The translations under genes were made by a program, and so were the position numbers. A stretch of 64,000 bases of DNA from Batrachochytrium dendrobatidis JAM81 (taxonomy: Eukaryota; Chytridiomycota; Chytridiomycetes; Rhizophydiales), in NCBI RefSeq assembly GCF_000203795.2, contig NW_006281109.1, forward strand, positions 630,001-694,000, read 5' to 3'. The notes beneath the pieces were generated by a model. The model saw nothing but the letters and a program-made list of their open reading frames with translations. It ran no database searches and was not told the origin of the DNA. Shown here in pieces: positions 41,850-52,609 of this stretch (its first letter is position 1; every line of letters starts with the position of its first letter).

Positions 41850-43350
41850 ACACCAAACACTCGGAAAACAACAGGATATTGGTCATATTCTGTCGAGTCG
41901 CATTATATACATCGGATGCTACACCTGATGAACCACAATCAATTTGATCGTGTCCTGCTACACACAGTTCAGGCAATATGCTGACGACCACTATGCAACC
42001 TGATGGCAGTCTGCATACACTGTATCGATTGTATTGATTGCATATATCGACAAGAATAACGGCGATCACATTGATACAAATGACAAACACGGTATTACAC
42101 TGATTGATGTGTGTCATAAACTGGTATGCAAGGTCTTGCAAACACACATTGATGGATCGTGGTGCTCAACAAACTCGTCACCACTGAGCATGGTCGATTT
42201 CAAACCAAACAAGTGTGTTGTGCAGGTTGATTCACTAGTCGATATTGTTCAACAACAGCAGTGCGTGCAGTTCAATATTATTGTTGTGTTGATTGACATT
42301 CAAAATGCATTCGACACTGTCACGGTTGGTGCCTTGATATGATAACTGCAGCATATGTGATTGACACCACGCACACTGGTCTTGCTGACAGCACTGCACA
42401 CATGCTCATCAGCTTGTGCTCAGACTGGATCATTGGTTTCTAACCCATTTCCAATTGGACATGGAGTCCGGCTGTAATGTCCACTGTCAGGTTGTTGTTC
42501 AACATGTTCATCAATGACACACACGATGATATCAACCGATTGTCATTGCATGAGTATTGTGTGAATCACCACCAATGTGAGGGTTCATGTATGCCGACAA
42601 TATCGTGATATTTGTTGACTCTGATCAGTCACTCCAATTGGCATCTGGTGTACTTGCACGATGAATGGAACAATGTCAAATAAGTTTTGGTGTAGTCAAA
42701 TGCAACATACTCAGTTTCCGTGGCCACAACACTTTGATTCCGAATTACCAATTGATATGATGCTACACGGACAACAGATTCGTCGTGTTCAACACTACAA
42801 ATATCTGGATGTTGTATTGCACAAACCACTGTATCACACCATGCGACTGGACTATAATCAGGTTGCTGTATCCAATACCATGTTGGTTGTGTTCAATTCT
42901 TGCAAACCATCAACTCACAATCAACTTTCAGACACGAATATTCTTGGCAGTCATTCTAGTAATGATCATGTACGCACTGGATCTGGTTGGTGGTTGGTGG
43001 TAACTTGACCTGCATACACAGTCAACAACGGTGTGCTACACATATTGAATGCATGCAAATCCACAACTGTCAATGCTTGTTGTTGAAATGGGTTCAGATC
43101 ACCATCAGCTCACTCACTCGTTGCACCGATGCGATTGCATGATCAACCTGACACCAACCAAACCACACTCGAATATATATGTTCCAGTCATGTGCATGGT
43201 GTATCGATTGTCAACTCACAATGTCAACTCCAACACATTCCACCATGATTATGGTCACATCACACCATGCTGATGTATGTCGATCGGTATCACATTGCAA
43301 CAGACTGTCATCCAATGACTGCAATGCAATACCGTGCATGTATTGTAACT
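41850..43350 (+). mobile_element. Degenerate non-LTR retrotransposon (LINE) reverse transcriptase
   Basis: Broken frames on the plus strand read as a LINE reverse transcriptase. G-I-T-L-I-D-V-C-H-K-L-V and V-L-I-D-I-Q-N-A-F-D-T-V (RT motif A region) lie at about 42085-42320. F-M-Y-A-D-N-I-V-I-F, the catalytic Y-x-D-D box with the second Asp changed to Asn, lies at about 42584-42612. I-R-R-V-Q-H-Y-K-Y-L-D-V-V-L-H (the late YLG box with Gly changed to Asp) lies at about 42778-42820. Stops and frame changes separate these blocks (for example a TGA at 42662-42664 where Trp is expected). Several lesions are G-to-A changes. The element is inactive. The 5' and 3' limits are uncertain, and no poly-A tail or target-site duplication was identified. 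Confidence 0.75.
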
Positions 43351-43586
43351 GATATGCTGTGCACCATTATCAAGTGATACTTTGAGCCAAAGTGAATCTA
43401 AAGTTGATATGATATCTCCAAATTGTGTGCTAAATCACCCAAAATAGGATCTTGAGAGTTGGTGAACTTTGGTTCTAATTAGAATCCGACCTTAGTATCT
43501 AGAACCATATAAGAATCAAATTGTACGAAATAATTGGATGCTATATTCTTTTAATACATGCTAATATTCTATTGATTTAATTACAT

Positions 43587-44702
43587 TCACATCCTAGTCT
43601 TGAGCAACTCTTCGAGTTCACTCAATGTGGGTTCCTTTCTAAGACTGTGCTGGAGCACAATGCCAATTGTATTGGAAGCAGGAATGAGAACAAAGACACG
43701 ATCTTGCTTTACTTCATGAAAGATCTTGTCAGAAATGGGTCTTTTCAATTTCTTGTCTTTCAAAAGATGACTGGGTATGATATTGCTGTCCTTGTCAAGT
43801 AACTTGATAATTTCGTCCATATCCTGAGCATCCATGACAAGTTTGATTGCAGCAGAGATCTCAGCACACAAGTGAGTACCAATGGCTTCTCTTGCATCTT
43901 GGCCATCCTGTAGATCAGTCTTGACATTCTCCCAAAGTCCTTCGTATTCAGCGGGAATCCCACCAAGCACAGCAAAGACAGTGTCATCACAACCAGCTTC
44001 TTTGACATATTTGAACAAATCTTGGAGTTGTTCAAGCTGCCAAATCATTTCCTTTGTCATTGGCTTGATATCAAATACACTTTGACGTTTCGTTCGCAAA
44101 AGCGTTTCATCAAGAGAGTTTGGCGAACCATCAACAACCACACGGAGCTTGTAATTGTCAACCAAAGTTCGAACAGCGCCTGCAAGACCAGCATATTCTT
44201 GACCAACCCTTCGTTCAGCAGCGTTGATGATAACAATAGGAGAGCGTCCAAGGGTGAAGAAGCGGTACCAGAATATTACTCGTGGTGCCATTTCGAGTGG
44301 ATTCATAGATTTGAACAGGGGATTTGTCAATTGTTGTAGTGTGTTCTTGATGATGGTGTTTTCGTTGTCCGATGGTTGAGCTTCCACAGTAATCACACCT
44401 GGCATCTTGCTGGTGACTGTACTGAGCAAACATGACTTTCCAACACCCTTTTCGCCAATTACAACCAAGTAGCCTTGACCAAAATCCTTGTCGGCTAGTC
44501 TACTTTTGAGTAGTTTGGCTTCTTCAAAGCGAATCGACTCTGGTACTGGCTTGAAAGCGAAACGAGAACGCAGCGCAATCCAGACTGCTCTACCAGGGCT
44601 AATACGAGGTATCAAACCAGCAGCTAAAGCAGCGACTCCTCCTGCAGTGATCAGAGGTAAGAATTCCTTTAAAACTGAGAAGATTTCATCAAACGTAGGC
44701 AT
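43587..44702 (-). CDS. Membrane-anchored P-loop NTPase
   Basis: Single exon, 371 residues. A hydrophobic helix lies at about 14-32 (L-P-L-I-T-A-G-G-V-A-A-L-A-A-G-L), then a basic stretch. Walker A G-E-K-G-V-G-K-S is at 83-90. A hydrophobic strand S-P-I-V-I-I-N-A-A-E follows at 154-163, where the Walker B Asp is replaced by Asn. The remainder is helical, with the ATPase-like D-I-K-P-M-T-K-E-M and G-G-I-P-A-E-Y segments. It resembles a divergent AAA/STAND-type ATPase. Location is possibly mitochondrial or an internal membrane because of the N-terminal helix followed by Arg residues. I cannot name it. It lies just inside the right-hand copy of the dispersed repeat. Confidence 0.7.
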   Translation of the reverse strand: MPTFDEIFSVLKEFLPLITAGGVAALAAGLIPRISPGRAVWIALRSRFAFKPVPESIRFEEAKLLKSRLADKDFGQGYLVVIGEKGVGKSCLLSTVTSKMPGVITVEAQPSDNENTIIKNTLQQLTNPLFKSMNPLEMAPRVIFWYRFFTLGRSPIVIINAAERRVGQEYAGLAGAVRTLVDNYKLRVVVDGSPNSLDETLLRTKRQSVFDIKPMTKEMIWQLEQLQDLFKYVKEAGCDDTVFAVLGGIPAEYEGLWENVKTDLQDGQDAREAIGTHLCAEISAAIKLVMDAQDMDEIIKLLDKDSNIIPSHLLKDKKLKRPISDKIFHEVKQDRVFVLIPASNTIGIVLQHSLRKEPTLSELEELLKTRM

Positions 44703-45045
44703 TTGTTTTTAAAGGAAAGAAAAAAATGTCAAAAACCCACTTGAAAGTCTATTGTCATCCGCTTATGAGAAAGAGTCCGATATTATTATTAGGAAATGAC
44801 TAATACGGTTTTAATTTTTTGGAAATTAGCAATATTGGTTGCTAAATTGACTCGAGAATGTCTGGATAGTATTATCACCCCTCATTCTGAATTTAATGAA
44901 GAAATAATACCATTTCTCAAAACATTGATGTCTAAGCCAACTTTCTAGCTCTGATGATTTGGAAATTAAGGATGGATTTTTATCTGAAATCTCGTTTAAT
45001 CAAGTATAATTTGATGCTCATTTATGTGAGATATACAAATTTTAC
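44703..45045. other. Intergenic region
   Basis: Promoter side of the P-loop gene, AT-rich, without a gene. It borders dispersed-repeat copy B. Confidence 0.45.
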
Positions 45046-45617
45046 AGGTTAACCAGCTATACATAGTTACTTGATTGCTTTTAGTGAGCCAATATCAAAC
45101 CATAGTATGCTGCTCCCTAATCACAATATCATATTGATCGATTTGATGTTCATGTCGATTGAATTATGCTTTTACGACCCTTTGATCAGGTATATTGAAA
45201 AGCACACCCTTCATGAGTGTTGTATAACCGCAAACGCTCCTTTTTACAACCGTATTCATGTAAAATGGATCACTTTGTTATTCAGCATGCAATGACTTTG
45301 GTTTGAGATATACAATGGTTACATATTCGGTTGATTATGTGTTCCAAATATAACAACCATCATATGACACACAATCAGACTATAGTGTTAAATCTACACA
45401 TTGTGCACTCTTAGTAATCATACATTGTACAATCATCAAGTCTGAACCCACATTCATGTATTGTGTTTGACTATCGATATTGTCAATACAACTCTGTACA
45501 CTCATTTGTTGTATTCTGAATCACAGATACGATCGCAATCTAGTTCAACAACAATCATGACATCAGTAATACAACTGTTTATCACACACCAACACTGTTA
45601 TTTGGTGGTCCATTCAA
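45046..45617 (-). repeat. Dispersed repeat, copy B (inverted relative to copy A)
   Basis: Reverse complement of copy A over nearly its full length, without the 80-bp segment near copy A's start. By eye, long runs are identical (for example CATTGCATGCTGAATAACAA and TCAATATGATATTGTGATTA on the minus strand). Divergence is low enough that both copies are probably young or maintained by gene conversion. It ends 100 bp upstream of the OHCU decarboxylase start codon. Confidence 0.85.
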
Positions 45618-45716
45618 ATCAATACGACTGCAAGTCTTCAAATTTTCTTTACCAGGATCATATAAACCTTCAGTTCAAAATACCAGTGTTCCATCAAATC
45701 AAGCATCAATCCTACT

Positions 45717-46247
45717 ATGGCACAAACCATTCAATCCTTACCTTCTATTGACCTGCTGAATGCATCATCAAGGAATCAGTTCTTTAGCATTATCAGCGTT
45801 TTATTTGAAGCTGCACCACCTTTGGCAAATGCATTATGGGCATCTCGTCCATATAGTTCCTACGCTACGATTCTCTCAACTGCAGCAGATATCATCAATA
45901 GCCTTTCACTTGAAGACCGCAAAGCAGTCGTAAATGCTCATCCCAGAATCGGTGCCAACAAGGCAACTCTTTCAGCACTTTCATACCAAGAACAAGGGTA
46001 CACCAATGCACCAAATTCCTTGACCAACGAGGATCGAATCAATCAACGGTTGGCAGAATTGAATGCTCAATATGAAGCTAAATTCAAGTTTTGTTTTGTA
46101 GTGTTTGTAAATGGAAGATCTCGGGAGGAGATTATTCCAGTAATCGAGGCTAGACTAAACAACTCTGCTGAAGAAGAATTGAGCAATGGACTGGAACATA
46201 TGATACAGATTGCTCAAGATCGCCTCAAAAAAGTCCAAATTAGCTAG
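45717..46247 (+). CDS. 2-oxo-4-hydroxy-4-carboxy-5-ureidoimidazoline (OHCU) decarboxylase
   Basis: Single exon, 176 residues. It matches the all-helical OHCU decarboxylase family: A-H-P-R-I-G with the catalytic His (about 75), L-S-Y-Q-E-Q-G around 87-93 with the acidic active-site residue, and Y-E-A-K-F-K-F-C-F-V-V-F-V-N-G-R-S-R-E-E-I-I near the C-terminus. The enzyme decarboxylates OHCU to S-allantoin, the third step of urate breakdown after urate oxidase and HIU hydrolase. The partner genes are not in this window. The C-terminus lacks a clear peroxisomal SKL-type signal (it ends V-Q-I-S). The gene is tail-to-tail with PIG-M, 50 bp apart. Confidence 0.93.
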   Translation: MAQTIQSLPSIDLLNASSRNQFFSIISVLFEAAPPLANALWASRPYSSYATILSTAADIINSLSLEDRKAVVNAHPRIGANKATLSALSYQEQGYTNAPNSLTNEDRINQRLAELNAQYEAKFKFCFVVFVNGRSREEIIPVIEARLNNSAEEELSNGLEHMIQIAQDRLKKVQIS

Positions 46248-46297
46248 TGTTGAATGGAGATTATATTGAAATAACATTTATTATTGGACTCGAGCTT

Positions 46298-47829
46298 TTA
46301 TGTTATGGATTGATTTGCTATGATGGTATTCAGTATAAAAACATTGATCACAAAAAATACAATGCCAGATAGCCACAATTCTGTAAATGTATTGTGTCCA
46401 AGATGCTCTAGCCTGTATGCCTGTGAAAGCCAGATACACTAGTATTAACATGACCAAACTATGTTTAGTTTAAATGGTGGCTTGAGTCAGAATTATTGAG
46501 CAAGAGTGGGATGGTTTACAAGTACCTGTCCAACTACCCATGCAACTACAAGCACAATTCCTCGCTGCCATCGATCACAAGTAAGTCGTGAAAACGGCAA
46601 TACCAGTGGCAGCAAGCAAATATACCATAAAAAATACTAACAATACAAAATAAAGCGTCAATGATCTAAATCTGCACATGCTGTTTCCAGATTCATCATA
46701 TTTTAATGACTTGCCTGGGATGTGCATACTTTGTTGAGCATCACAAACGCAAAGGTCTGTAAAAAACACGCAGTCGGCAAATCATGAGCAAACATAATGC
46801 CGACAAATCCAACTAGTCCAAGCTGTGGTAGAAACGACCCAATTGCACCAAATATATATGCAAGGCGCTGTGCCAAAGTTTGAGTTTCCTGTGCTTGAAA
46901 AATAAGACTAGATTTCAGATACATTTCGTAAAAATACAATGAAAAGTTGTGACGGTGATCTTTACGGATGATGTGGTATAGATAAGCTTCATTAATGAAT
47001 TCATCCCCGTGTCTAAGCATAACAGGCAACAAGCCAAAAATAAACAAAATGAGCCGTCAAAAATAGTATAAAATATGAATCCAACATTCATCCGATTACA
47101 AATAGCTTACAAGATGTACATGACATATGTGAGTGCGATAAAGGTAGAGCCAGAAATCAGAGCAAACTCGACTCGCCGCCAACTCCAAAAACACATTTTG
47201 AATTTCGTCCTACTTTTTGATGTCTTTAAAGTGATTGTTGAAGCCCAATCGACCCCAAACCAAAATGGTACGGCATAGATAATCGGATAGATTTTAAAAT
47301 GGACAGCAATGCCAAAGAGAACTGCACCAGTGCGCATTCTTCCTGACAGAATACCCCACAGTGATCCAAGAACAAGGGCAGCGACAACACTTTCTGCACT
47401 TCCCCGTGTAGATATTACTGCTACAAATGGATTGAGAGTCCATAATGCTGCATATAGACATGCACGTCGTGGTGGCATAGTATCTATGCCATGCATTCGG
47501 CCAAGGATCCGCAATATTGCAAATAGAAATGCACCTACAACTAAATCGCAGATGCAGAACAGGATTTTTCCAAAGAGCTGATGCAGGACAATGTTGGGAA
47601 TCATCATGTATGCCAGTAATGGAGTGTATCTATAAGTGCTTCGAGCAAATGGAGAGTTTGGACCAACTGGGGAAACCAGGTAAGCAGCAGCATCGGAGAA
47701 GACCGAGTAGTCAATGTCAGTGTATTTAATAACAGGATGAGTATCTTGTACTGTGGCATATATAAGCAGCCCGACACGAAGCGCAATACCCATCCAGATC
47801 AACGAAGCCAGTGAATTCATTGCCGTCAT
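46298..47829 (-). CDS. GPI14: GPI mannosyltransferase 1 (PIG-M / GPI14)
   Basis: Four exons: 47111-47829, 46715-47012, 46526-46636 and 46298-46420, giving 416 residues (human PIG-M is 423). The start is placed at the ATG at 47829; the frame is open upstream only with non-ATG codons. The catalytic luminal motif Y-T-D-I-D-Y-S-V-F-S-D-A-A with its DxD is at about 36-48, followed by Y-R-Y-T-P-L-L-A. Next come E-A-Y-L-Y-H-I-I-R-K-D-H-R-H-N-F-S, F-L-P-Q-L and N-K-V-C-T-S-Q, joined to Y-F-L-W-Y-I-C-L-L-P. There are many hydrophobic segments, as in this ER polytopic family. It adds the first mannose to GlcN-PI in GPI-anchor synthesis, with PIG-X/PBN1. The intron between exons 2 and 3 begins GC instead of GT. 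Confidence 0.93.
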
Positions 47830-48068
47830 GCAGTCTGGCTGAAGGTTCAGTTTAATCTTGCAACAATCAGCACGTGATAAGCAGTTGACTTTAGACCAAC
47901 TCAAGTTTTCAAGTCTCACATTAACATGGTCAAAATACTGACTTCTTCGTCTAGGTATTCACGCATTATTCCACTTGAAATGATCAGTTTAACACAGTTT
48001 GGAATATTAATCAATTATTGAGACTTGAATAGTGATGACATTGGGGCTCTGCTTGCTCAGATCCACAG

Positions 48069-48609
48069 TTGAGTATTCGCTCGTGTCTCACAATCCCCAA
48101 ACTGCATACTAACCCTAAACTGCTTGAATCTCAAGACAAAATCAAAATTCACAAGCGAGATATATCAATTCAAAGCACGCAGGATATGATCGAGACTGAA
48201 ATAGAGTTCAAGCAAGCTTTAAAAGAACTGTATGACGAGCACATGATCAATATGTAAGGCATCTATGAGTTTTAACGTTTCAGTGACGGATTATCCAAGC
48301 TAATCTTGAATCATTTTGTTTTAGAAGAAATATTCAAAATGAATTGATGGAGTTTGAGCAAGAGTTTTTTGCCAATATTGATAGTCTGTCGCAAGACCGG
48401 GCCAGTGTTTTTTCCAATATGCAGGTGGTCACTCGATTTGTTAAGCTTGATCCCACTATAGTAAATGCTCAAACAGTCGTGTTGATATCTAGGCAGTCAA
48501 CGTAGAGCTTTGTACAATGAGAATGAGCCTCGTCAATAAATTATCAACAATTTCAGATATTATTCCACAGTATCTACTTGAAAATATCAGTCCTGCTCAA
48601 GCCAATTAA
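48069..48609 (+). CDS. Small coiled-coil protein, 5' end unresolved
   Basis: Three exons are supported: about 48069-48253 (5' limit uncertain), 48325-48424 and 48493-48609, with matching phases. The joined protein is charged and helical: I-E-T-E-I-E-F-K-Q-A-L-K-E-L-Y, then N-E-L-M-E-F-E-Q-E-F-F, then L-V-N-K-L-S-T-I-S-D-I-I. There is no ATG near 48069; the first in-frame ATG is about 48186, and an upstream exon with the true start is likely. The short coiled-coil form is reminiscent of subunits of small trafficking or kinetochore complexes, but I do not recognise it. Confidence 0.5.
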
Positions 48610-48660
48610 AGTCGCATGTTTCAAGTAATGCTAAAATCCAATAAATTCATTTGGTTGATG

Positions 48661-50838
48661 TCACAAATGACCCGCTGGGTTACTCCATTTTGGTGGTGCA
48701 GAAATAATCCCCGATTTATTGGCAAGCGATCTTTGAAGTTGTTTTGCATTTAAAGTGTTTCTTTGTCTTGCTGTGTGTCTAAAAGATTTGTCAGTATAGC
48801 GAATATCACTGTTGGATTGGATTCCAGAAAGTATTCGCTCCGATGTTGTTTGTAGAGGTTGTTTATAAAACGCAGCTGATGAGCGGTGATGTCCGTTTGT
48901 TGAACTCGACATATTTTGGTCTATATGACTCATCTGACTATATAGAGCACTGGATTGATATTGTGGTAACTATTCAACATGTAATTGTATTAGTCACATG
49001 GCCTCTAATCAAATACTCGACAACAACCATAATTGTGTGATTTCAAAAATCCTTACCGTTCGAGTCGAGTTTGCACTTACCAATCCAATGTTAGGAAGAT
49101 GATCTCTGCTAAAGCGTTTTGGTTTTTTTGGTCGATTCAAGCAAATAGGACTTCTAGAAATATCTGGCATCGATTTTTTTGTTTCGTTTACAGTTTCTGT
49201 AGCAGAAATGCGCTGCTTTTTCCAAGAATCGACCGACCATGAATTAGATGGTGTATAAATAGTTAAGCTATTAGGCTTTGCATTCGACGCGGATGATTTA
49301 TTTTTAATCAACTCTGTGTTTTTCTGTTCGTGATCATTTGGGATCGGTGGTTTTTGTTTAGTTTTACCGATTTGTGGAAGCTTTACCCGACTATGTTCAT
49401 CTTGCTTTGCCAATTCATCAACAGACGTAGAATCCAAGCTTTTGGAAAGCCGTTTTGGTAACAGCATGGTTGATTCAATCTCCATGTATCTTTGCATTAT
49501 ACCATGCGATGGCTTCAAACGTTGATTTGAGTCGAGAAATTTTGTCATGTCTCGTGCTTGAATCATCATTCGATCTAGCATATCAAACAATTTTTTCTGT
49601 TTTGGACTATTGCGTGTATTGCACTTGTTGATACTCAGGATTGGATCGAGATCTGGTTTTGATGGTGAGTCGGTTTTGGATATATAGCTGGGTTGTGACT
49701 CTTTTGCAATAATGGGTAAAGTGCAAATAGGGACTGTAGCTGTGAGTGATATGTTTGGCAGTTTTGCTATCTTGCAAAAGTCTTGATCAGGATTTTTGAC
49801 AGATGGTGGGGATTGAGTTGTAGCAGGCACAGTTAATGGCCATATGAGCGAAGGCGATTTTGGAAACCTAATAATTGAAGGTTTGTCGGATGGGATGGAC
49901 TCATTTTGCGACTTGTGAACAATTGAATTTACTGATTTGACTCCTTCATTGCAATCAGGTGAAGAGTGTAAGACCTGCTCACATTCCTCCTCGCCCAATT
50001 CACTACAAACCATTGTCTTGCGCACTCGGCGAGCTCTTTTTTGGACCTGATATGGTTTAAGAGGTTTTGAATGCTCGCGTATGTAATCAGGACCTTTGGT
50101 AGCATTTGCGTATAGTGGAGATTCGCTGTCAATCTTATCCCATGGTTCTAAATCGCTTGTAAAAATACTACTGTCGATCAGCATCAACTCATAGGGCACT
50201 TTGTCCAACACCGTATCTTGCACACTTGGACAATCTTTGAATGCTTTTGCTAAAATGAATCAAGATGCATTCAGTGTAAAACACATTAGCTTGGGCAGTA
50301 TTGATAGAGCTAGAAACCTAGACTAATCTACCTTGATGCAGTCACATTTCTGAATCAAAGCAAATAATTATATATAACGAGTAAGCTCACCTTGGTCTGA
50401 CTTGACTTGTCGAGGCTGTTCTATACTGTTACTATTTTTCGAGATTTGAATTGGGTTTGAGTGGATACAGGTCAAAGGCAGGCATTTTGATCCAGACTGA
50501 CATGAGCAATGTGCTGAAATGCCATTAAATAAAAACGGATACGTTTGATTTTTAATCGCATAACCATCATGGTCATCGCTTGCAGTGGGATAGAAATCCA
50601 TACTGTTGCACTTTTGACCTGAACATTGCCTTGCATTGGCGAATCTCTTTGGTTTGACGAGATCTATAGCAAAAGTGGTTGATATGGATTCGACTCTAGC
50701 AGATACTTTTGGAATGGATGCATTATTAAACTTTAAAACCGTGGGATTGATAACGTACGAAGTTGCTGATACTTTGGGTAGGGTAACATTATGCATCTGG
50801 TTTGTAGACTCTGATTTCCATCTTCGGTTTAAAGTCAT
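48661..50838 (-). CDS. Disordered hypothetical protein, 637 residues
   Basis: Three exons: 50391-50838, 49057-50249 and 48661-48933, in frame at both junctions. The protein is Ser/Pro/Lys/Asn-rich throughout with no globular domain I recognise. Exon 1 contains a Cys cluster (C-S-G-Q-K-C; C-S-C-Q-S-G-S-K-C; later T-C). Around the middle is a helical stretch K-L-F-D-M-L-D-R-M-M and R-D-M-T-K-F-L-D. Basic patches (K-R-A-R-R-V-R-K, R-P-K-K-P-K-R) suggest nuclear or nucleic-acid association. It is divergent from the F-box gene with 244 bp between start codons. Confidence 0.65.
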
Positions 50839-51082
50839 TAACCAACGTTGTATTTGGATTCACTATTAAAAGTATCCAATATGCCGTCAAAAGAAGTGCA
50901 AGTATGCTTTCCCGTTCTAATACATTTAACATGGAAATTAAAATCATCGAGGTGTGTGGATGTTGCAACAACTTGGCTTTCTTATTCGCCATCAAGCCTA
51001 TCCACACCCAAATCTCCAACAATAAAACATGCATATTGTTTAAATTGCTCAAAGTAGCAAGATTTATTATACTTACACTCCA

Positions 51083-52481
51083 ATGCCAATACATCAAGAT
51101 CGTTGTACCATCAAGCCGTTTTCCAAACATGCTGCATCCAATACTGATATCCACAAGTTTGAAACGTATCAAGTTGATACATTGCCTCGTGTACTGATTC
51201 CAAACGAAGTTCTTTTACATATATTCGAGTATCTACCGTACAATACACTTCTTCGTGTATCTAGCGTATGCAAAGTGTGGCAGGCAGTTTCTTCAGACCA
51301 GCAGTTATGGAAACAATTGTGCGTTTGTGAATCTATTCCTATCGAGTCATCGGGTGCTGTTTTAATTCAGGATTTGAGGTGATTAAATCTTGATGTATTG
51401 TACCAACTGTGCTGAAAATCGATATTTAATAAATGTACTGCATTGATCTGTATATAGTCTGACTATACCTTTGAAAAAGGAGGACTGGAAGACCAAGTTT
51501 GTTGAGCATATCAAGCGACAACGACGTGAAGTGTCACTTGGTCAGTTGCTATGGGGATTTCCTCGAACAAGTCCATTGCAAGATATGATCAATTTGACAT
51601 CATCAGCCCCTGTCAATATACCTCAGCATACCCATATCCCTGACTTGTCAAGCCGATGTGAGCAGTGCAATCGCGATAGCTTGTGGACATTACCTACACC
51701 CAGTAGCTATTCATCTTTGGCACAGTCTCTATCAGTACTTTGCAATGCAATAATCTCTGATCACCAAAAGATATCACCTATTTTTGTAGCAAAAAACTTG
51801 CCGAAAATCACAGTCAAGGACTTGTATACCAATGCAAACCAATCCTACATTCGTATAACGCCAACTACACATGCATCACCTGAACATCGCGACTCTGCAT
51901 CTTACCTGACATCACCATCTTCAGGAACAAAAGAATCGTTTTTGCTGCATACACTACAAGCTGGGTGTGATTGGGCACCATATAGTAATGGAAATTTACA
52001 AGCCTCCGCGTCATCAAATGAGGATAGGCTTTTGGACGATATGTTGCTGAATTCAGTCATGAAACCCAAATTTGAATTACATGGCTCTAAAAATGCTCAC
52101 ACAACGAGTCCATTTTATCAATCATCCAATAGTATTCAGCAAGGTTCAGTCCAATTTCCCAGTGTAAATAAAGAGCACGACGATGAAAACCAACACACGA
52201 GTCGAAAAGTATATGCAATACCAAGTGGATCTCAAACAGTGAATTCAACTGATCAATCTGGATCATCTTTTAATTCTATCTTGTCCGGATATTATTTTCA
52301 ACCACAGAAACTCAATCGTCACGCCAGTCATCAACTGCAATCAAATATATGTATCCCTACCAAATTTATTCTACCACTCCAAGAAGATAGCGAAGATGAA
52401 AACTACGTGAGTAGTTCAAACGGATCTTTACTTTGCTTGGATCCATTGCAACTGTTTCATTTCCAGTTTGATAGTCTGTAG
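51083..52481 (+). CDS. F-box protein
   Basis: Two exons, 51083-51378 and 51458-52481, give 439 residues. A canonical F-box lies at about 36-80: L-I-P-N-E-V-L-L-H-I-F-E-Y-L-P, L-R-V-S-S-V-C-K-V-W and L-W-K-Q-L-C. A D-W-K-T-K-F-V-E-H-I-K-R segment follows in exon 2, as often seen after F-boxes. The rest is disordered and Ser-rich, with two short Cys pairs (C-E-Q-C). There are no WD40, LRR or other substrate domains, so the substrate is unknown. F-box proteins bind SKP1 in SCF ubiquitin ligases. There is a second ubiquitin-ligase gene (CHY/RING) 4 kb downstream. Confidence 0.82.
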
Positions 52482-52609
52482 TATGTGAAAGTATTTTGGG
52501 TTTAAATCTGACTATAAAATACAACGAAATGGCAAGAGTAAACTCGAATGTTTTTATTTGTATTGGAGAAACTGTTTGATAAGATTCAATCTATTTTCAT
52601 TCAACCGTA

